Below, piece after piece: positions 1 through 10,885 of a DNA stretch of 64,000 nt. Within the stretch, counting starts at the first letter, position 1. Each line of letters starts with the position of its first letter. Source of the DNA: Himantopus leucocephalus (lineage: Eukaryota > Chordata > Aves > Charadriiformes > Recurvirostridae); contig RSEF01000001.1 in the NCBI GenBank assembly GCA_003993805.1, positions 209,406,213-209,470,212 on the forward strand, in the 5' to 3' direction. The position numbers and the translations under genes were made by a program. Under the pieces are notes generated by a model. It did no database searches. It worked only from the letters and a program-made list of their open reading frames with translations, and was not told the origin of the DNA.

Positions 1-432
1 ACTGAGCGCCCTAGCAAGGTATCGCTCATCCCGAGCTGACAGAACGGCACTGAAAAGCCAGGAAGAGAATGAATGCTCCATTTACTGCTGAAGTTAGGCT
101 GATCAAGGTGTATGAAAGGGGGGTGTGGAAGGAGGGAGGTGGCGTTTACAAATATTAAATATATTTTTTTTAAATCATAGACAAGAGATTCTGTCACAGT
201 TTGCTGCGCCCGTCATGAGTGATGAGATATTGATGTAGCATGGCACAAATAAAGAAATACAACAATAAAAATCTCTTCATCTTGTTCATTTTTTCATGTT
301 CCCCGTAATGTCATACCTTCTTGTGAGTATTAAGGTAGAAAAAGGAAGTAAATGACAGCTTCAGATGGAGTGTTTTTGATAAATACAAGTTTTTACAGCG
401 GAGGTTTATTGTTTCAATTTTTCTTAATACAG
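1..432 (+). other. CNTN5: CNTN5 intron, 3' portion
   Basis: AT-rich intronic sequence ending in a T-rich tract and an AG acceptor at 431-432. The next exon enters in phase 1 (its first two bases complete a codon), so at least one more coding exon lies upstream of the window. I see no other feature in this stretch. Confidence 0.8.
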
Positions 433-542
433 AACCCACTGCTGCTCCCATCGATGTCAAAGCTACGAGTTTGTCTGTATCAGAGATTCTTGTTGCGTGG
501 AAACATATTAAAGAAAGTCTAGGAAGACCACAGGGATTTGAG
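433..542 (+). CDS. CNTN5: CNTN5 coding exon: start of fibronectin III domain 3
   Basis: This exon encodes the N-terminal half of a fibronectin III repeat of contactin-5, a GPI-linked immunoglobulin-superfamily adhesion protein of neurons. The exon is 110 nt, enters in phase 1 and leaves in phase 0. It is bounded by a T-rich tract plus AG at 431-432 and a GT donor at 543. The translation reads [20 protein letters not shown] and then the segment [16 protein letters not shown]. The proline-rich linker, the A-strand and the core Trp of strand B/C are typical of the domain. The SLGRPQGFE loop is what I recognise as contactin-5 rather than contactin-3, -4 or -6. The next coding exon, almost 8 kb downstream, continues directly with [10 protein letters not shown]. 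Known contactins have six Ig and four FN3 domains; I place this as FN3-3 because one further FN3 and the GPI tail follow. Confidence 0.93.
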
Positions 543-1349
543 GTATGAACACAGAATATCGTAATGAGAAGTCTTGTTGTTTTTGCTAGCGTTGCATTCT
601 GTTAACATGTGCAGTAGTGAAACTTCAATAGAAATTATGCTTATTTTAGCATACATGTGACTAGCTGTTGAACAACGGTCACAGCTGTAGCACTGGCACA
701 TCTTTTATTTATTTGTGCTTGAAAACTCTTCAACACCAGTTCTTATAACATCTCATTGACACTTCAAAAATAGCTGAAAGAACTGCAAGTGACCTAGCAT
801 GCCTCTTTCACAGGCTGGGTAAGATTAGGTATTGACTGTTTCCAGCTCTAAGTGACCAGTTCAAACTTGTTATTTACTGAGAGCAATCAACACAGAGAAA
901 GGGAAGAGCCTCTGCCATCCATGTGCTCTCATCCCACGGTGGCCGGGGGACATCTGCTGGGCGGACAGCAAAAGGTCACATGTCAGGTGGGGAAGTGGCA
1001 GTCTCACCATCCATAAATAAAGCTCTGCTTAGAGAGAGCCCTTCCTGACTTGGGAAAGAGAACTGGCCCTGGACACGGACCTTCTCACGCTTTTGGATCC
1101 AGTTGTAACTTTGGATCCAGTTTACAATCCAAACCTCCAGGAACAGATCAGATCTAGGATGAAACATATCCTTTGGGGCCACCACAACCCATCCTGACCT
1201 TGCGGTTCAGCCTACGCTGCTCCTCATGAAATACCTCAGCTAGACTCAATTTACTGATTTTGGGGTACACCTTATTTGACCTGCTTTACTCCTTTAGAGA
1301 GTGCTGATTCTTTCCTGATTCTCTACAGTAACAATGAAAAGAGGGTAAA

Positions 1350-2088
1350 TGTGCAATCCCATGCACAAATACAGGCTGTGTGGAGAATGGATTGAGATGA
1401 GGAGGACTTGGGGGTCTTGGCTGATGGGCTCAACATGAGCCGGCAATGTGCACTCACAGCCCAGAAAGCCAACCACATTATGGGCTGCATCAGAAGAAGC
1501 ATGGCCAGCAGGTCAAGGAAAGTGATTCTGCCTCTCTGCTCTGCTCTCGTGAGACCCCATCTGGAGTACTGCATCCAGCTCTGGAGCCCCCAACATAAGA
1601 AGAACATGGACCTGTTGGAGCGGGTCCAGAGGAGGGCCACGGAGAACATCAGAGAGCTGGAGCACCCGTCCTATGAAGACAGGTTGAGAGAGTTGGGGTT
1701 ATTCAACATGGGGAAGAGAAGAGTCCAGGGAGACCTTATAGCATCCTTCCAGTACCTAAAGGGGGCCTACAGAAAAGATGGGGAGGGACTCTCTATCAGG
1801 GAGTGTAGCGATAGGGTGAGGAGTAACAGTTTTAAACTGAAAGAGGGTAGATTTAGATGAGATATTAGGAAGAAATTCTTTCCTATCAGGATGGTGAGAC
1901 ACTGGCACAGGTTGCCCAGAGAAGTTGTGGATGCCCCATCCCTGGAGATGTTCAAGGCCAGGCTGGATGGGGCTTTGAGCAACCTGGTCTAGTGGAAGAT
2001 GTCCCTGGTCATGGCAGAGGGGGTTGGAACTAGATGATCTTTAAGGTCCCTTCCAACTCTAACCATTCTATTAGTCTATGATTCTATG
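1350..2088 (+). mobile_element. CR1 LINE, 5'-truncated 3' end (about 740 bp)
   Basis: Avian CR1 non-LTR retrotransposon copy in sense orientation, inside a CNTN5 intron. It preserves the end of ORF2 followed by the 3' UTR, and finishes with the imperfect octamer-type tail (ATTCTATT..., ATTCTATG) at about 2066-2088 that marks CR1 3' ends. The 5' side is truncated, which is the usual outcome of incomplete target-primed reverse transcription. An 86-bp block (1910-1995) is identical to 18349-18434 of another CR1 in this window, so both belong to the same fairly young subfamily. Boundaries are by eye and good to within about 10 bp at the 3' end, less at the 5' end. Confidence 0.93.
1408..1860 (+). 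pseudogene. CR1 ORF2 C-terminal fragment (150 codons)
   Basis: Open for 150 codons, this is the region C-terminal to the reverse-transcriptase core of CR1 ORF2. Recognisable CR1 strings include RPHLEYCIQLWSPQHKK, the following [10 protein letters not shown], and [14 protein letters not shown]. No catalytic motif remains, because the copy is truncated 5' of this part. The first codon is not a real start; the frame simply opens here. There is no independent function, and the frame's survival suggests a relatively recent insertion. Confidence 0.85.
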
Positions 2089-5000
2089 TAGATCTGAGGC
2101 AGATACCAATGATGTGGATGTCTAAAGTTGTCTTGTGACCTACTAGCACGGAGTGCGTCCCTGGCAGCATGTCTGGACAAGACCTGGGGGCTGCTGACAA
2201 TCACTAATGGCCTTAGGAAGGAAACAGGTGTCCGGGCAGCACCAGAGCCATCACAGTCTCCAGCACAGCCTCAGGCTGAATAGCCTTGACAGGGACAGCA
2301 TGTTTACCCCACGGGTTGGACACAGACAGTATTTTTTTAACCGATTTGCTTTAGTGTCTTGGTACTTAGATACTCCCATATTGTTCTCCAGCGCAGTCCA
2401 AGCAGGCTGTGACCATGATTTGTCCCCTCAGGTCTCTCATTTGTCCACGTCTCTTTCCCATATAGGTGTCAATGCTGAACTCTGCAAACTCCCTTGTACA
2501 TTATCCCCACTTCTTCCCTTACTCAATAAACAGAAGAGCAAATGCTGCTCTGCTGCATGATCCAGCAGGACAGAATGCAATCCGGTTCTAGCAGGACAAT
2601 ATTGCTAGATCTTTTCTGTTCTTTTTTTGGGAAGGATTGCATCAAAATGACTTTTCGGATCAGTATAGTGCATCAGCGCATTACAGTATTCACTTAGGAA
2701 CACTAATTCCATGCTATCAGCCCAATTTTGCTAACAAACTGACAGTTTCTCTTTAAAGCATCCCCTCAGTGCAAAAAGGAAGGACTCTGCATAGCAAGAC
2801 ACTGGGGCTAAATTCCCCCCCAAAAAAGCAAAAGTATGGATTAGCTTTATGCTTTGCATATGATTCACTTTCTTCAGCTTCTGTGAACATTATTTTAATG
2901 TAAAAACTGATTTTGAAACTTTTATCACATGTAATACAGTGCAGAACACAGCCTGTAGTACTCCCTTAATCCACAAAAAGCAAATAAATAATGTACTGAA
3001 ATACAGTGACTTTGATAAAAAGATGAATGATTTATCTTTTTTTTTAACAATTTTTTCCTAATGTAGATTTATTGCGGACCACAAGTAAAATGTTGACTTC
3101 AATTCAGATTGAATGTAAAATATTCTGACTAACCACTCTGCTTTCATGTCGCAATTTATATTCTGCCTGTGGTCACCGCAGCAGTGACAACTGCCTACAT
3201 GGTCTTCACATTTCCTGGCCTTTTAGCTGCAGCATTATAAAAGGGGGAGCTATTTTTTTATGGTTGGGCTCTAATCAGCAGAAGTGACAGAATATTTACT
3301 ACATATGGACAAGTTTGCAGTGACCCACTTTCACTTCAGCCCTGTTTGCACTTCATACTAAGGAGTAATGAAAGGCAAAGTAACTTGTCCAATTTCACAT
3401 TGTCATCCGTGAAAGGCAGTGTTAACTGTTATGTCACATGAGTTTTATGCAAGGTTTGCTGTACTCATTTGCATCTTCCAAAGCACATATTATTCCTGAC
3501 TTCAGTATAGGTTTGTCAGCTGTCCGCCCGACCTTACTAAATATATGTCAGCTACACTCTGATAAAGTAGAAGTAGCTTGAAAACTTTGTCAGAATGGTA
3601 GAAAAATATAGTGTGTGGTTCATACTTATTGTTTAGAATCCATAACCTGAAGGTTATAAAATCTATTTCAGCCCCAGGCACTATTTTCTTTGTCACTCAG
3701 TACTGGTAGTGAAGGGAAAGGGAAAGAATTACTGGCTGGAAGAACAGATATCTTTTTTTTTCTTTTTTCTTTTCCAGAAAAGCAAGGCTAATACTTAAGT
3801 ATAGATCACAAAGCTCATGTCTTTTTCATTGGAATTCCCCCAAGGGGTAGGAGCTTGACTAACCTAATCAAAAGATCAACTTGCAACACAAAAAAAAAAA
3901 AGAATAAAAAATAGAAAACCTTGAATGCCATTTTCACAGAGGATTACTTGACATGATAACTTGTTTATGTATTATTCTGTCTTTACAAAGAGAAATATTC
4001 AAGAGTTTTTGCTGTTTCTTGGAGGTACTTTATCTGTTTCTACAGTGGAACAAAAAATTACATCTACAAGGTACTGGAATATGTTTGGGTTTTTTTTAAA
4101 TTTAGTGAAGTATACCTTGAAGTAATTTAGAAAGAATATCTGGATATTTCTACCAGTGGATGGTAAAGCAAGACAGAAAAAAAGAGGAATTTGTGTTTCA
4201 CCAGCCTGAATACTGATTTAACAGACTTCAATTTTGGAATGAATGAATTTTTCCAAACACAAAATTAGCAATTGGATAGTTTCACATATGAGTTAATTTT
4301 GCCTACAAAGTTCAAACCACTCTAAAATAGTGAAGACTACAACAAGGATTTTACAGCACAGCCATACTCCTGCTTTTTAAGTCCTTAAGGTATGGATCGC
4401 ATTCTAGATCTCTCATGAGGGTCTCAAGAGTGCCATACCCTTTGCAATGTCTGTATCATGAATAGTTTGTTACAAGACTACTAGCTTTCTATTACCTAAA
4501 ATCAGAAACCTAGATAATTACTGATTTTTCACAAGAAAATATGACTAGATATTTTATGATAGTCCTCAAGGTTGAGGTACAATACCAATTTTCATCCTGC
4601 GTGCATGCAGGACCATGTGGGAGAAAAGAGTACCTGAGAAAAGAGGAGGAGGGTGTAAGCTATTCCAGAGAAGACCCCAGAACCTAGGAGTACTGAACAG
4701 TGTTTTTTTTCTTCCTTTCAGCCAGCAATTATTTTGGTGAGAGGGAAGGAACTGAGGTTGATTGACCTTTTTGCAGGAACCTCTCATCTTGTTCTGAAGG
4801 GCAGTCACACCAATATCTTGAGATGATACAAAAAGCACGTCTTTTCCTGTCCTAAGTGCTTGGTTGTACCATTGTAGTTGTGTCAGCACTAACATTTGTG
4901 TGACTGCAGTGTGTCAGTTCATGGAGCTGACTGGTTTTCTGATAATGATAATTAAAAGAGTTTTCATGAAATCGGGATCATTTTTTTTTTAGTGCTAGCA

Positions 5001-7271
5001 GCAGTTCTTTCAGCGCACTGCTCTCTATCCCCTAGCGCTTTCTGTACTCCGATCTCTCTTCAAGTTCAGTTTCAGTTATGTCAGTACTTTGGTGTTGGTA
5101 AAGACTCAATCAGAGAGCACAGGAAAGTTTGTGTGTTTGTCCACTTCGATTCATCCTACCTCATTTAGGCTCTTACTTAAAATGCCTAATTTGTAGCTTT
5201 AATTCTCTGTGGTCAAGAGAAAGAGCATTCAGGCAATGACTCTGACTCTACTGAATTTAGAGAAGAGGGCCTGCAACTAGATTACATGAATTTATACCAA
5301 AGTGCTATTATGCATATCCTAGAAACCAATTTGGGAAAAAGACTAATATTATTTAATATAACCTTTTAAGAGGAAACTTCTAGGAAGGAGTCTGTAAGCA
5401 TTAGAGAGAGAAAAATTTTAGATGGAAACATATTTTTAATGTGATGGCTTACTTTTAACGATAGCTTAACCCATGATCAGGGCAAAGCTGCTTGTATGTT
5501 CCTGTGTCTCCTATATTCAGTTGTTTAAATATCATTATTGCTTTCTCTGCAGCTCAAAGAGATGAGTGTCTGGGAATCAGATGAAAAGCAACAGAAAGCC
5601 CAGCAAAAATTTAAAACCTCACAAATGATAATGGATTAAACAAACCAAGTGTGTTTCCCCCCCACTTTTTCTTTCATTTTTAAAACATAGGCTACTCTTT
5701 ATGATTTATGCTTCATGTTATATTGAAATTCAAAGTTATAATTAATGAAAACCTACTCTAAGTGCAGTAAATCCCGTCTGAGCATTTACATAGACATGTA
5801 AATAAACTAACCCTCTGATTTAAGAAATATATTCAGCACTTTTAAACATCAGCAGTATCTTCATTTCAGTTCAAATTGATAAGATCCCCCAGCATCAACC
5901 TCAGCCAACAATCATTGGAGTTCTTTTTCTTCATAACCACTTTTTCCTTTAGTTCATTTGGCCATCAACAAATGGATGTGTGCATTAAGATAGAAAGAGA
6001 AAAGCACTTTTTGAGATCAAAGTCCAAACTCACCTGGCAAAACTTTAAGGGGAATTTTAAAAGCAGAGACCAAACACTTAAGGGCTTTGAAATACAGGAG
6101 AAACTGAAATAGAAGCACTGCCAAATTGCATTTCATGCTTTTGCTGCTTAATATAGTATACTAACTCGCACAAGAATACCTATTTGCCAAGGGAGAACAC
6201 TTTTGTCATGTGGTGCAGAAAAACTGGTAGGCAACATGCCGTAGTTATTTTTGCAGGCTTAACATTTGCAAAATATAATTAGTATCCAAACTGATAACGC
6301 CATATAAGCAGCAGTGGAGAGCATTTCCAAACACGTGAAAAATATCAAAAGGGCTGAGTTATGCTGCAGACTTTCTGCCACACTTACCATGTTTTAATAT
6401 CTATATAGTCCTAACACTAATATTTGGAAATTCAGGTTTTCAGAACGTCTTTATACTAAAAAAAAAAAGCTTTAGTGCAAAAGCTGGGGACTATCTACTG
6501 TCTTGTACATTGCATTCACATGAGACATGGTGTGCCCTATGAATAAACTACCACGATAAGACCTATTAAGCTACTTATAATTTTGCTCCTGGCTCCCTAG
6601 ACTCAGGATTTCACTGCTTCAGTTGCATTTCCACCCCTGCTTCTGTCCACCTGTGTAAGCTTGGGCAAGTCACTTTTCCTTTCTGACCATTTCCCCGTTG
6701 GATCCTCAGCAGACTTCACTAACTGGATGATAGGGTCTCCAGGACATGTGCTGCCTCTCACTACCTGTTCATACAGCCCTTAATACTATGTGGGTCTCAT
6801 CACCGTAGTGTCAAGTTTGTAAGGATACATTGCAAGTAAAATGAAAAGAATCTGCGTACCCAAGGGATAATAAGCATTGGAGGTTCAATCCTGGTGTGTG
6901 AATAAATGGTTGTTGATTATTTTTTCTTTCTAAGAAAGATGTGACTAGGTGTTACTTCAGACACCAGCAGGGTAGGTCAAGCACTCAGCTAGCAAAATAC
7001 CTCAGTGAATCACGCTTGTTTCATTAACAACTGGTGACTACAGCTAAATTTGCTATCTGAGCTGTAATTGACCTAAGAATTAAAGCAACAGCATTTTAAC
7101 ATGAGATAATGTAGGCACACAAAAAAGATATTTACATGAATTTTACAACCGAAAATGTAGACTTGGAGTTGGCACAAACTGGTATACCCTCGATCAAAGT
7201 TAACAGACCCACTTTAGTCAAGTGAAGATATTGACCTCAAATGTATATTTTTGCAGCCACGTCTTTCTAGG

Positions 7272-7295
7272 TTTTTTTTTTTTTTTTTTTTTTTT
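7272..7295. repeat. poly(T) run, 24 bp
   Basis: Uninterrupted T tract inside the large CNTN5 intron, with no recognisable retroelement body attached on either side. It is probably a homopolymer microsatellite or a decayed poly(A) tail of a minus-strand insertion. Confidence 0.9.
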
Positions 7296-8456
7296 ACATC
7301 GCAGTCCTAGTGCAATTATAAAAGGTCAGCATTTTACTCATTGGTCATATTTTCCTATGAACCACTTGGGTTTTTTGGTTCACCGTTTTCTGGGGTGCAT
7401 GCACAAGAGTGCTGTATTGTCCATGACCTTTTTCTCAGAGGAAAAGTTATCCAGATATAATATGAATAACTTATTATGAAATAACCGACTTCACAGAAAA
7501 GGTCAAAATGCGGAATAAATGAAAGTATGTCTCAGCATGAATAACGGTAAGCTGAATATAGGTCTTTGAATGGCACATTAGTGACATCTCCTGTTAGGGA
7601 AAATAGGGCCCCATGAGAATTACCTTACTTGTGTAGGTCACCTAGATACATTAAAAAGAGACAGTACTGCTTTTTTCCAGTTGTCTCCTGCATATACTTG
7701 GTCCCTGAGGAAAGAGAGTAGTCAAATTCCTAGCTCAGCTCTATAACCGCTTTGAGATTTTGATAAATTCAGTACAGATACCAGAAATATGGACTAAGAA
7801 CCACCAACGATCATTTAGGTGTTTTATGTCTGAAAAGGAAGGGCATAAGCATACTATCAAAATTGTATTTGCCAGAAACCTGTTTATATCCAAGGACTAA
7901 AACTGAATCCACTTCCTTCTTTTTCTTCAGATAAGATTTTTCAGATGAATGAAAGATTTCCTTCAGTGGTCTGTCATTTTCTATTCATTACACTGATAAG
8001 AAATCTCATGGCTCTGAGTTGCACAGGGCCAGGAAGGGAATATTGCTCACAATACTTCTTAACTGATGCGGTTAGATCTTTCCAGAGTGAAGGCAAATTT
8101 TCTGGTGACCAGCCAGAAGATGAGCCCTCCTTGAATTCTCTGAAATGCTTTTGACTTCCTGCCGATGTTCATCCTCTGCTCTTCCATCTTATAGGAACAC
8201 CTTCTCATGCCAATACACAACAATCCATTGTGCTTCAGGTAGTACCGTGGTAATCTGAGTCTTGTCATTTTGGAGAAGTGAGCATTTCTTGGCTCTGAGG
8301 TTAGGCTACAAAACCCACATGTTTAAAAGGGCTTGATGATCAGACAAAAGGTAGAAATGGCAAAAAGACCCTCCACAGGATAACAAGTAGGAGCATCTGG
8401 AAGCATGATCTTCCCAGATGCCTATATTAATCCTTCGTTTGGTCACTTGTTGGCAG

Positions 8457-8643
8457 GTTGGTTACTGGAAGGACATGGAGCAGGAAGAAGCTGCAGAAAA
8501 GGTCAAAACTGAAGGAAATGAATCATCCATCCTCCTGACAGGATTAGAAGGAAACACATTATATCACCTAACGGTGAGGGCGTACAACTCTGCAGGGTAT
8601 GGACCACCTAGCACCGCTGTGCGTGCAGCAACCAAGAAGTCCC
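8457..8643 (+). CDS. CNTN5: CNTN5 coding exon: end of fibronectin III domain 3
   Basis: 187-nt exon, phase 0 in and phase 1 out, with AG at 8455-8456 and donor GTAAGT at 8644. It completes FN3-3. The translation begins [20 protein letters not shown], then carries an N-E-S glycosylation sequon, the [20 protein letters not shown] segment (F-G strands with the conserved Tyr and Ala-Tyr pair), then SAGYGPP, ending near ATKKS. The final base joins the next exon to make a Pro codon. Extracellular, at the neuronal surface. A methionine codon near 8418 opens the same frame in the intron, but it lies before the acceptor and is not a gene start. Confidence 0.95.
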
Positions 8644-9101
8644 GTAAGTGATCTCAGTATCTTTGTTCGAAGGGAGGAGTCAGGGAGTAAGCTCTGCCCT
8701 CTTGGGTTTTCCTTTAATAAGAGTGTATAATAATCAGGAATCATGTATAGTTTTGATTCATGGCTTTGCTTTGATATTTAGACATGAATTCATATGACTT
8801 TGCATTCATAACAAAGGTTATCTTCCTAGAAACCAAGGCATTTTTGACAAAGAAGGGACAGAAAAGAATTCAAATTCATAATCTCTGTGGAGTTTATGGG
8901 ATGGGCTGAGTAAATACACCACAATCTATTAAATTACTATTCTGGTGCAAAAATAAATCTTTAGAAATTTCAGCTAGATTTGGGAGCCTGCTAACACAAC
9001 CAGTTGTAAATGTAATAAAAGACTGAAATACTTTTCTTCTGATTTTAAGGAAACTCCCTATAAACTATATTTATGTATGTGTTGTTATTTTTTCTCCTTA
9101 G
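8644..9101 (+). other. CNTN5: CNTN5 short intron (458 bp)
   Basis: Canonical donor GTAAGT at 8644 and a strong pyrimidine tract with AG at 9100-9101. Nothing else is visible in the AT-rich interior. Confidence 0.9.
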
Positions 9102-9214
9102 CTCCCAGCCAAGCACCGAGCAATATTATGTGGATACAGGACGGCTCTCATGTGTCTCTTGGGTGGGAGCCAGTCAGACCTCTAGCAAATGAATCTGATG
9201 TAATGGGATACAAG
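9102..9214 (+). CDS. CNTN5: CNTN5 coding exon: start of fibronectin III domain 4
   Basis: 113-nt exon, phase 1 in and phase 0 out, with acceptor AG at 9100-9101 and donor GTCAGT at 9215. Translation after the shared Pro codon: [20 protein letters not shown], then [17 protein letters not shown]. The Pro-linked linker, the APSN start and two Trp residues show the A, B and C strands of the last FN3 domain. There is an N-E-S sequon in the loop before the GYK strand. It joins in frame to the 10717 exon, which continues VLFRQEGQ. Confidence 0.95.
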
Positions 9215-10716
9215 GTCAGTGCTTCCCCTTCCCTGCTCACCATTCTCTCTTCCGTATGACTGCTCTTCTCCCCTGTTGGCTTTTTCCATTTCTTGTTTTT
9301 CTGTGCAAGTAAGGTATGCTATACAGACTGTCTGCAATCAGTTTTCACCATGAAAAGCAATAAATAAAATTGAATAGAGAGAAACGTCCCAACGTTTTCT
9401 GTGTTGTGATTTTCAACTACTGATTATAAACTGAGTAAGCTCTATCTGAGGGAATCAGTTCATCATATCTGACTCAGAAGTGGCTATTAAGACCAGCCTG
9501 CAATGAAATTCCTACTAACACTTCAATTTAACTGTGTTTGAAGTAGGATTTAGAGAAATGCAGAAGAATGAAGCATCTTAGAATGACATTAAAATTAATA
9601 TTTTTATGGAGCCGAAACACAAATACTTTGGTTTGTTTTGTGATCATGTTGGTGTTGTTCAACAATCAGTGACGGTAACATCTGGCTTTTAAAGTTTTGA
9701 AGTTTTAAAGAGTAAAATCCAGATTAACTCTTAAATAAAAAGTCATAAAAAAGCAGTGGAATTGACTGCAATATTTTAAATTAAAACAGAATAATTAATA
9801 TGTTTATAATTTATATATGTTTATAATATTTTTTAATTTTTTATATTTTTAATTTTTTTTATTTTTTAATTTATAATATTTTTATAATTTATATATGTTT
9901 ATAATTTACAGAGGTGTGGTTGTTTGGGGTTTTTTTTAAAAGCATATATAAGATCATTTCTATAGACTACAATCTGATATTCCCTCTGATACATCAGGAA
10001 ATATCACCAAGAAAGTGTAAAATGTTTCAAATAAACCAGAAACTGCTCTAACCTTTATCAGAAAGCTGAGATTCTGAAAAGGTTCATTTGACTACTTTGC
10101 TTTTTTACACCTCTCTGACCTTTTCGATTTTGTCTGGGAACAGAAACTTATGCAGAAGTACCAAAAAGACAGCTATGTACTCACTTGCTTTCCTCCCACG
10201 CACCATAAGCTTGTACTGAATTTCACTGTAGATGCAGGGACAGATCTGAGCTATTCTCAGTTGACTTAACCATCTAAGGTAAATACACTAAGGATGTTAT
10301 TTAAGGGGTTTTCTTTACATTTTAAGTTGGGGTCTTGAGCCAAAAATATTAATGTCTACATTAATTTGGGGATAAGAATTTGAATCAAATGGAACCCAAA
10401 ATGCATTTAGAAGAAAGTTTGGAGAACAAAAATGTGCAACACCTAATACTGGAGTAAGCAAATGTTATATATTTGCTCTGGGTCGTAATCAATGTCCTTT
10501 CACATTAATTAGTTGCTAATATACTTTGCTATTATTGTTTTGAAGCCACTGGGGGGAGGACAGAGTAAAGGCAGATGACTGTTCAAATACAATGTCAAGA
10601 AATCCTTAATGAAAGCATGAAACGGTTAACATTTCAGTGACTGCATTATCTACACAAAATGTCTGGTGTATAACTTGAATGACCACTATGACCACTATCT
10701 ACTTTATTAACCATAG
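9215..10716 (+). other. CNTN5: CNTN5 intron (1.5 kb) with an AT-rich repeat block
   Basis: The donor is GTCAGT. The acceptor at 10715-10716 is weak: the tract before it is short and broken by adenines (ends TTATTAACCATAG). The only notable structure is the AT-only block at about 9780-9905. No gene or mobile element was recognised. Confidence 0.88.
9780..9905. repeat. AT-rich low-complexity block with an exact 25-bp direct repeat
   Basis: A/T only over most of its length. A 25-bp unit beginning TTTATAATTTATATATG occurs exactly at 9803-9827 and again at 9881-9905, separated by a T-rich spacer. The unit is itself partly self-complementary. Confidence 0.88.
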
Positions 10717-10885
10717 GTATTATTCAGGCAAGAAGGCCAGAGCAACAGTCAAGTTATAGAAACACAGAAAACCTCTGCGGTGGTACTTCTTCCTGATGTT
10801 GGTGTCTACATCATTGAGGTGTGTGCAGTCAGCGAAGGAGGGGATGGGACTGCAAGTCCCCAGATCAGAGTTCCATCTTTTTCAG
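10717..10885 (+). CDS. CNTN5: CNTN5 coding exon: end of fibronectin III domain 4
   Basis: 169-nt exon, phase 0 in and phase 1 out, with donor GTAAGG at 10886. The translation starts [20 protein letters not shown] and continues through [20 protein letters not shown] to [16 protein letters not shown]. The GVYIIEV strand and the SEGGDG turn are contactin signatures. In FN3-3 of the same protein the matching strand reads [10 protein letters not shown]; here it is [10 protein letters not shown], so the usual Arg and Tyr are Cys and Val. The single trailing G joins GA of the last exon to make Gly. Confidence 0.95.

Larger units (their letters stand above)
543..8456 (+). other. CNTN5: CNTN5 intron (7.9 kb) between the FN3-3 half exons
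   Basis: The intron has a GT donor at 543 and an AG acceptor at 8455-8456. Its acceptor tract is only moderately pyrimidine-rich (ends CACTTGTTGGCAG). It contains a CR1 3' end at 1350-2088 and a run of 24 T at 7272-7295. A slightly GC-richer stretch around 900-1200 has no assignable identity. The remainder is AT-rich with no supported gene; the short ORFs here have no recognisable content. Confidence 0.85.

Noticed and set aside
6875..6900. B-box-like sequence suggesting a tRNA or tRNA-derived SINE
   Set aside because: Only a loose match (GGTTCAATCC), with no A box at the right distance and no cloverleaf.
8418..8456. ATG-initiated frame leading into the CNTN5 exon at 8457
   Set aside because: The ATG lies upstream of the AG acceptor in intron sequence. 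The exon is entered by splicing in phase 0 from 542.
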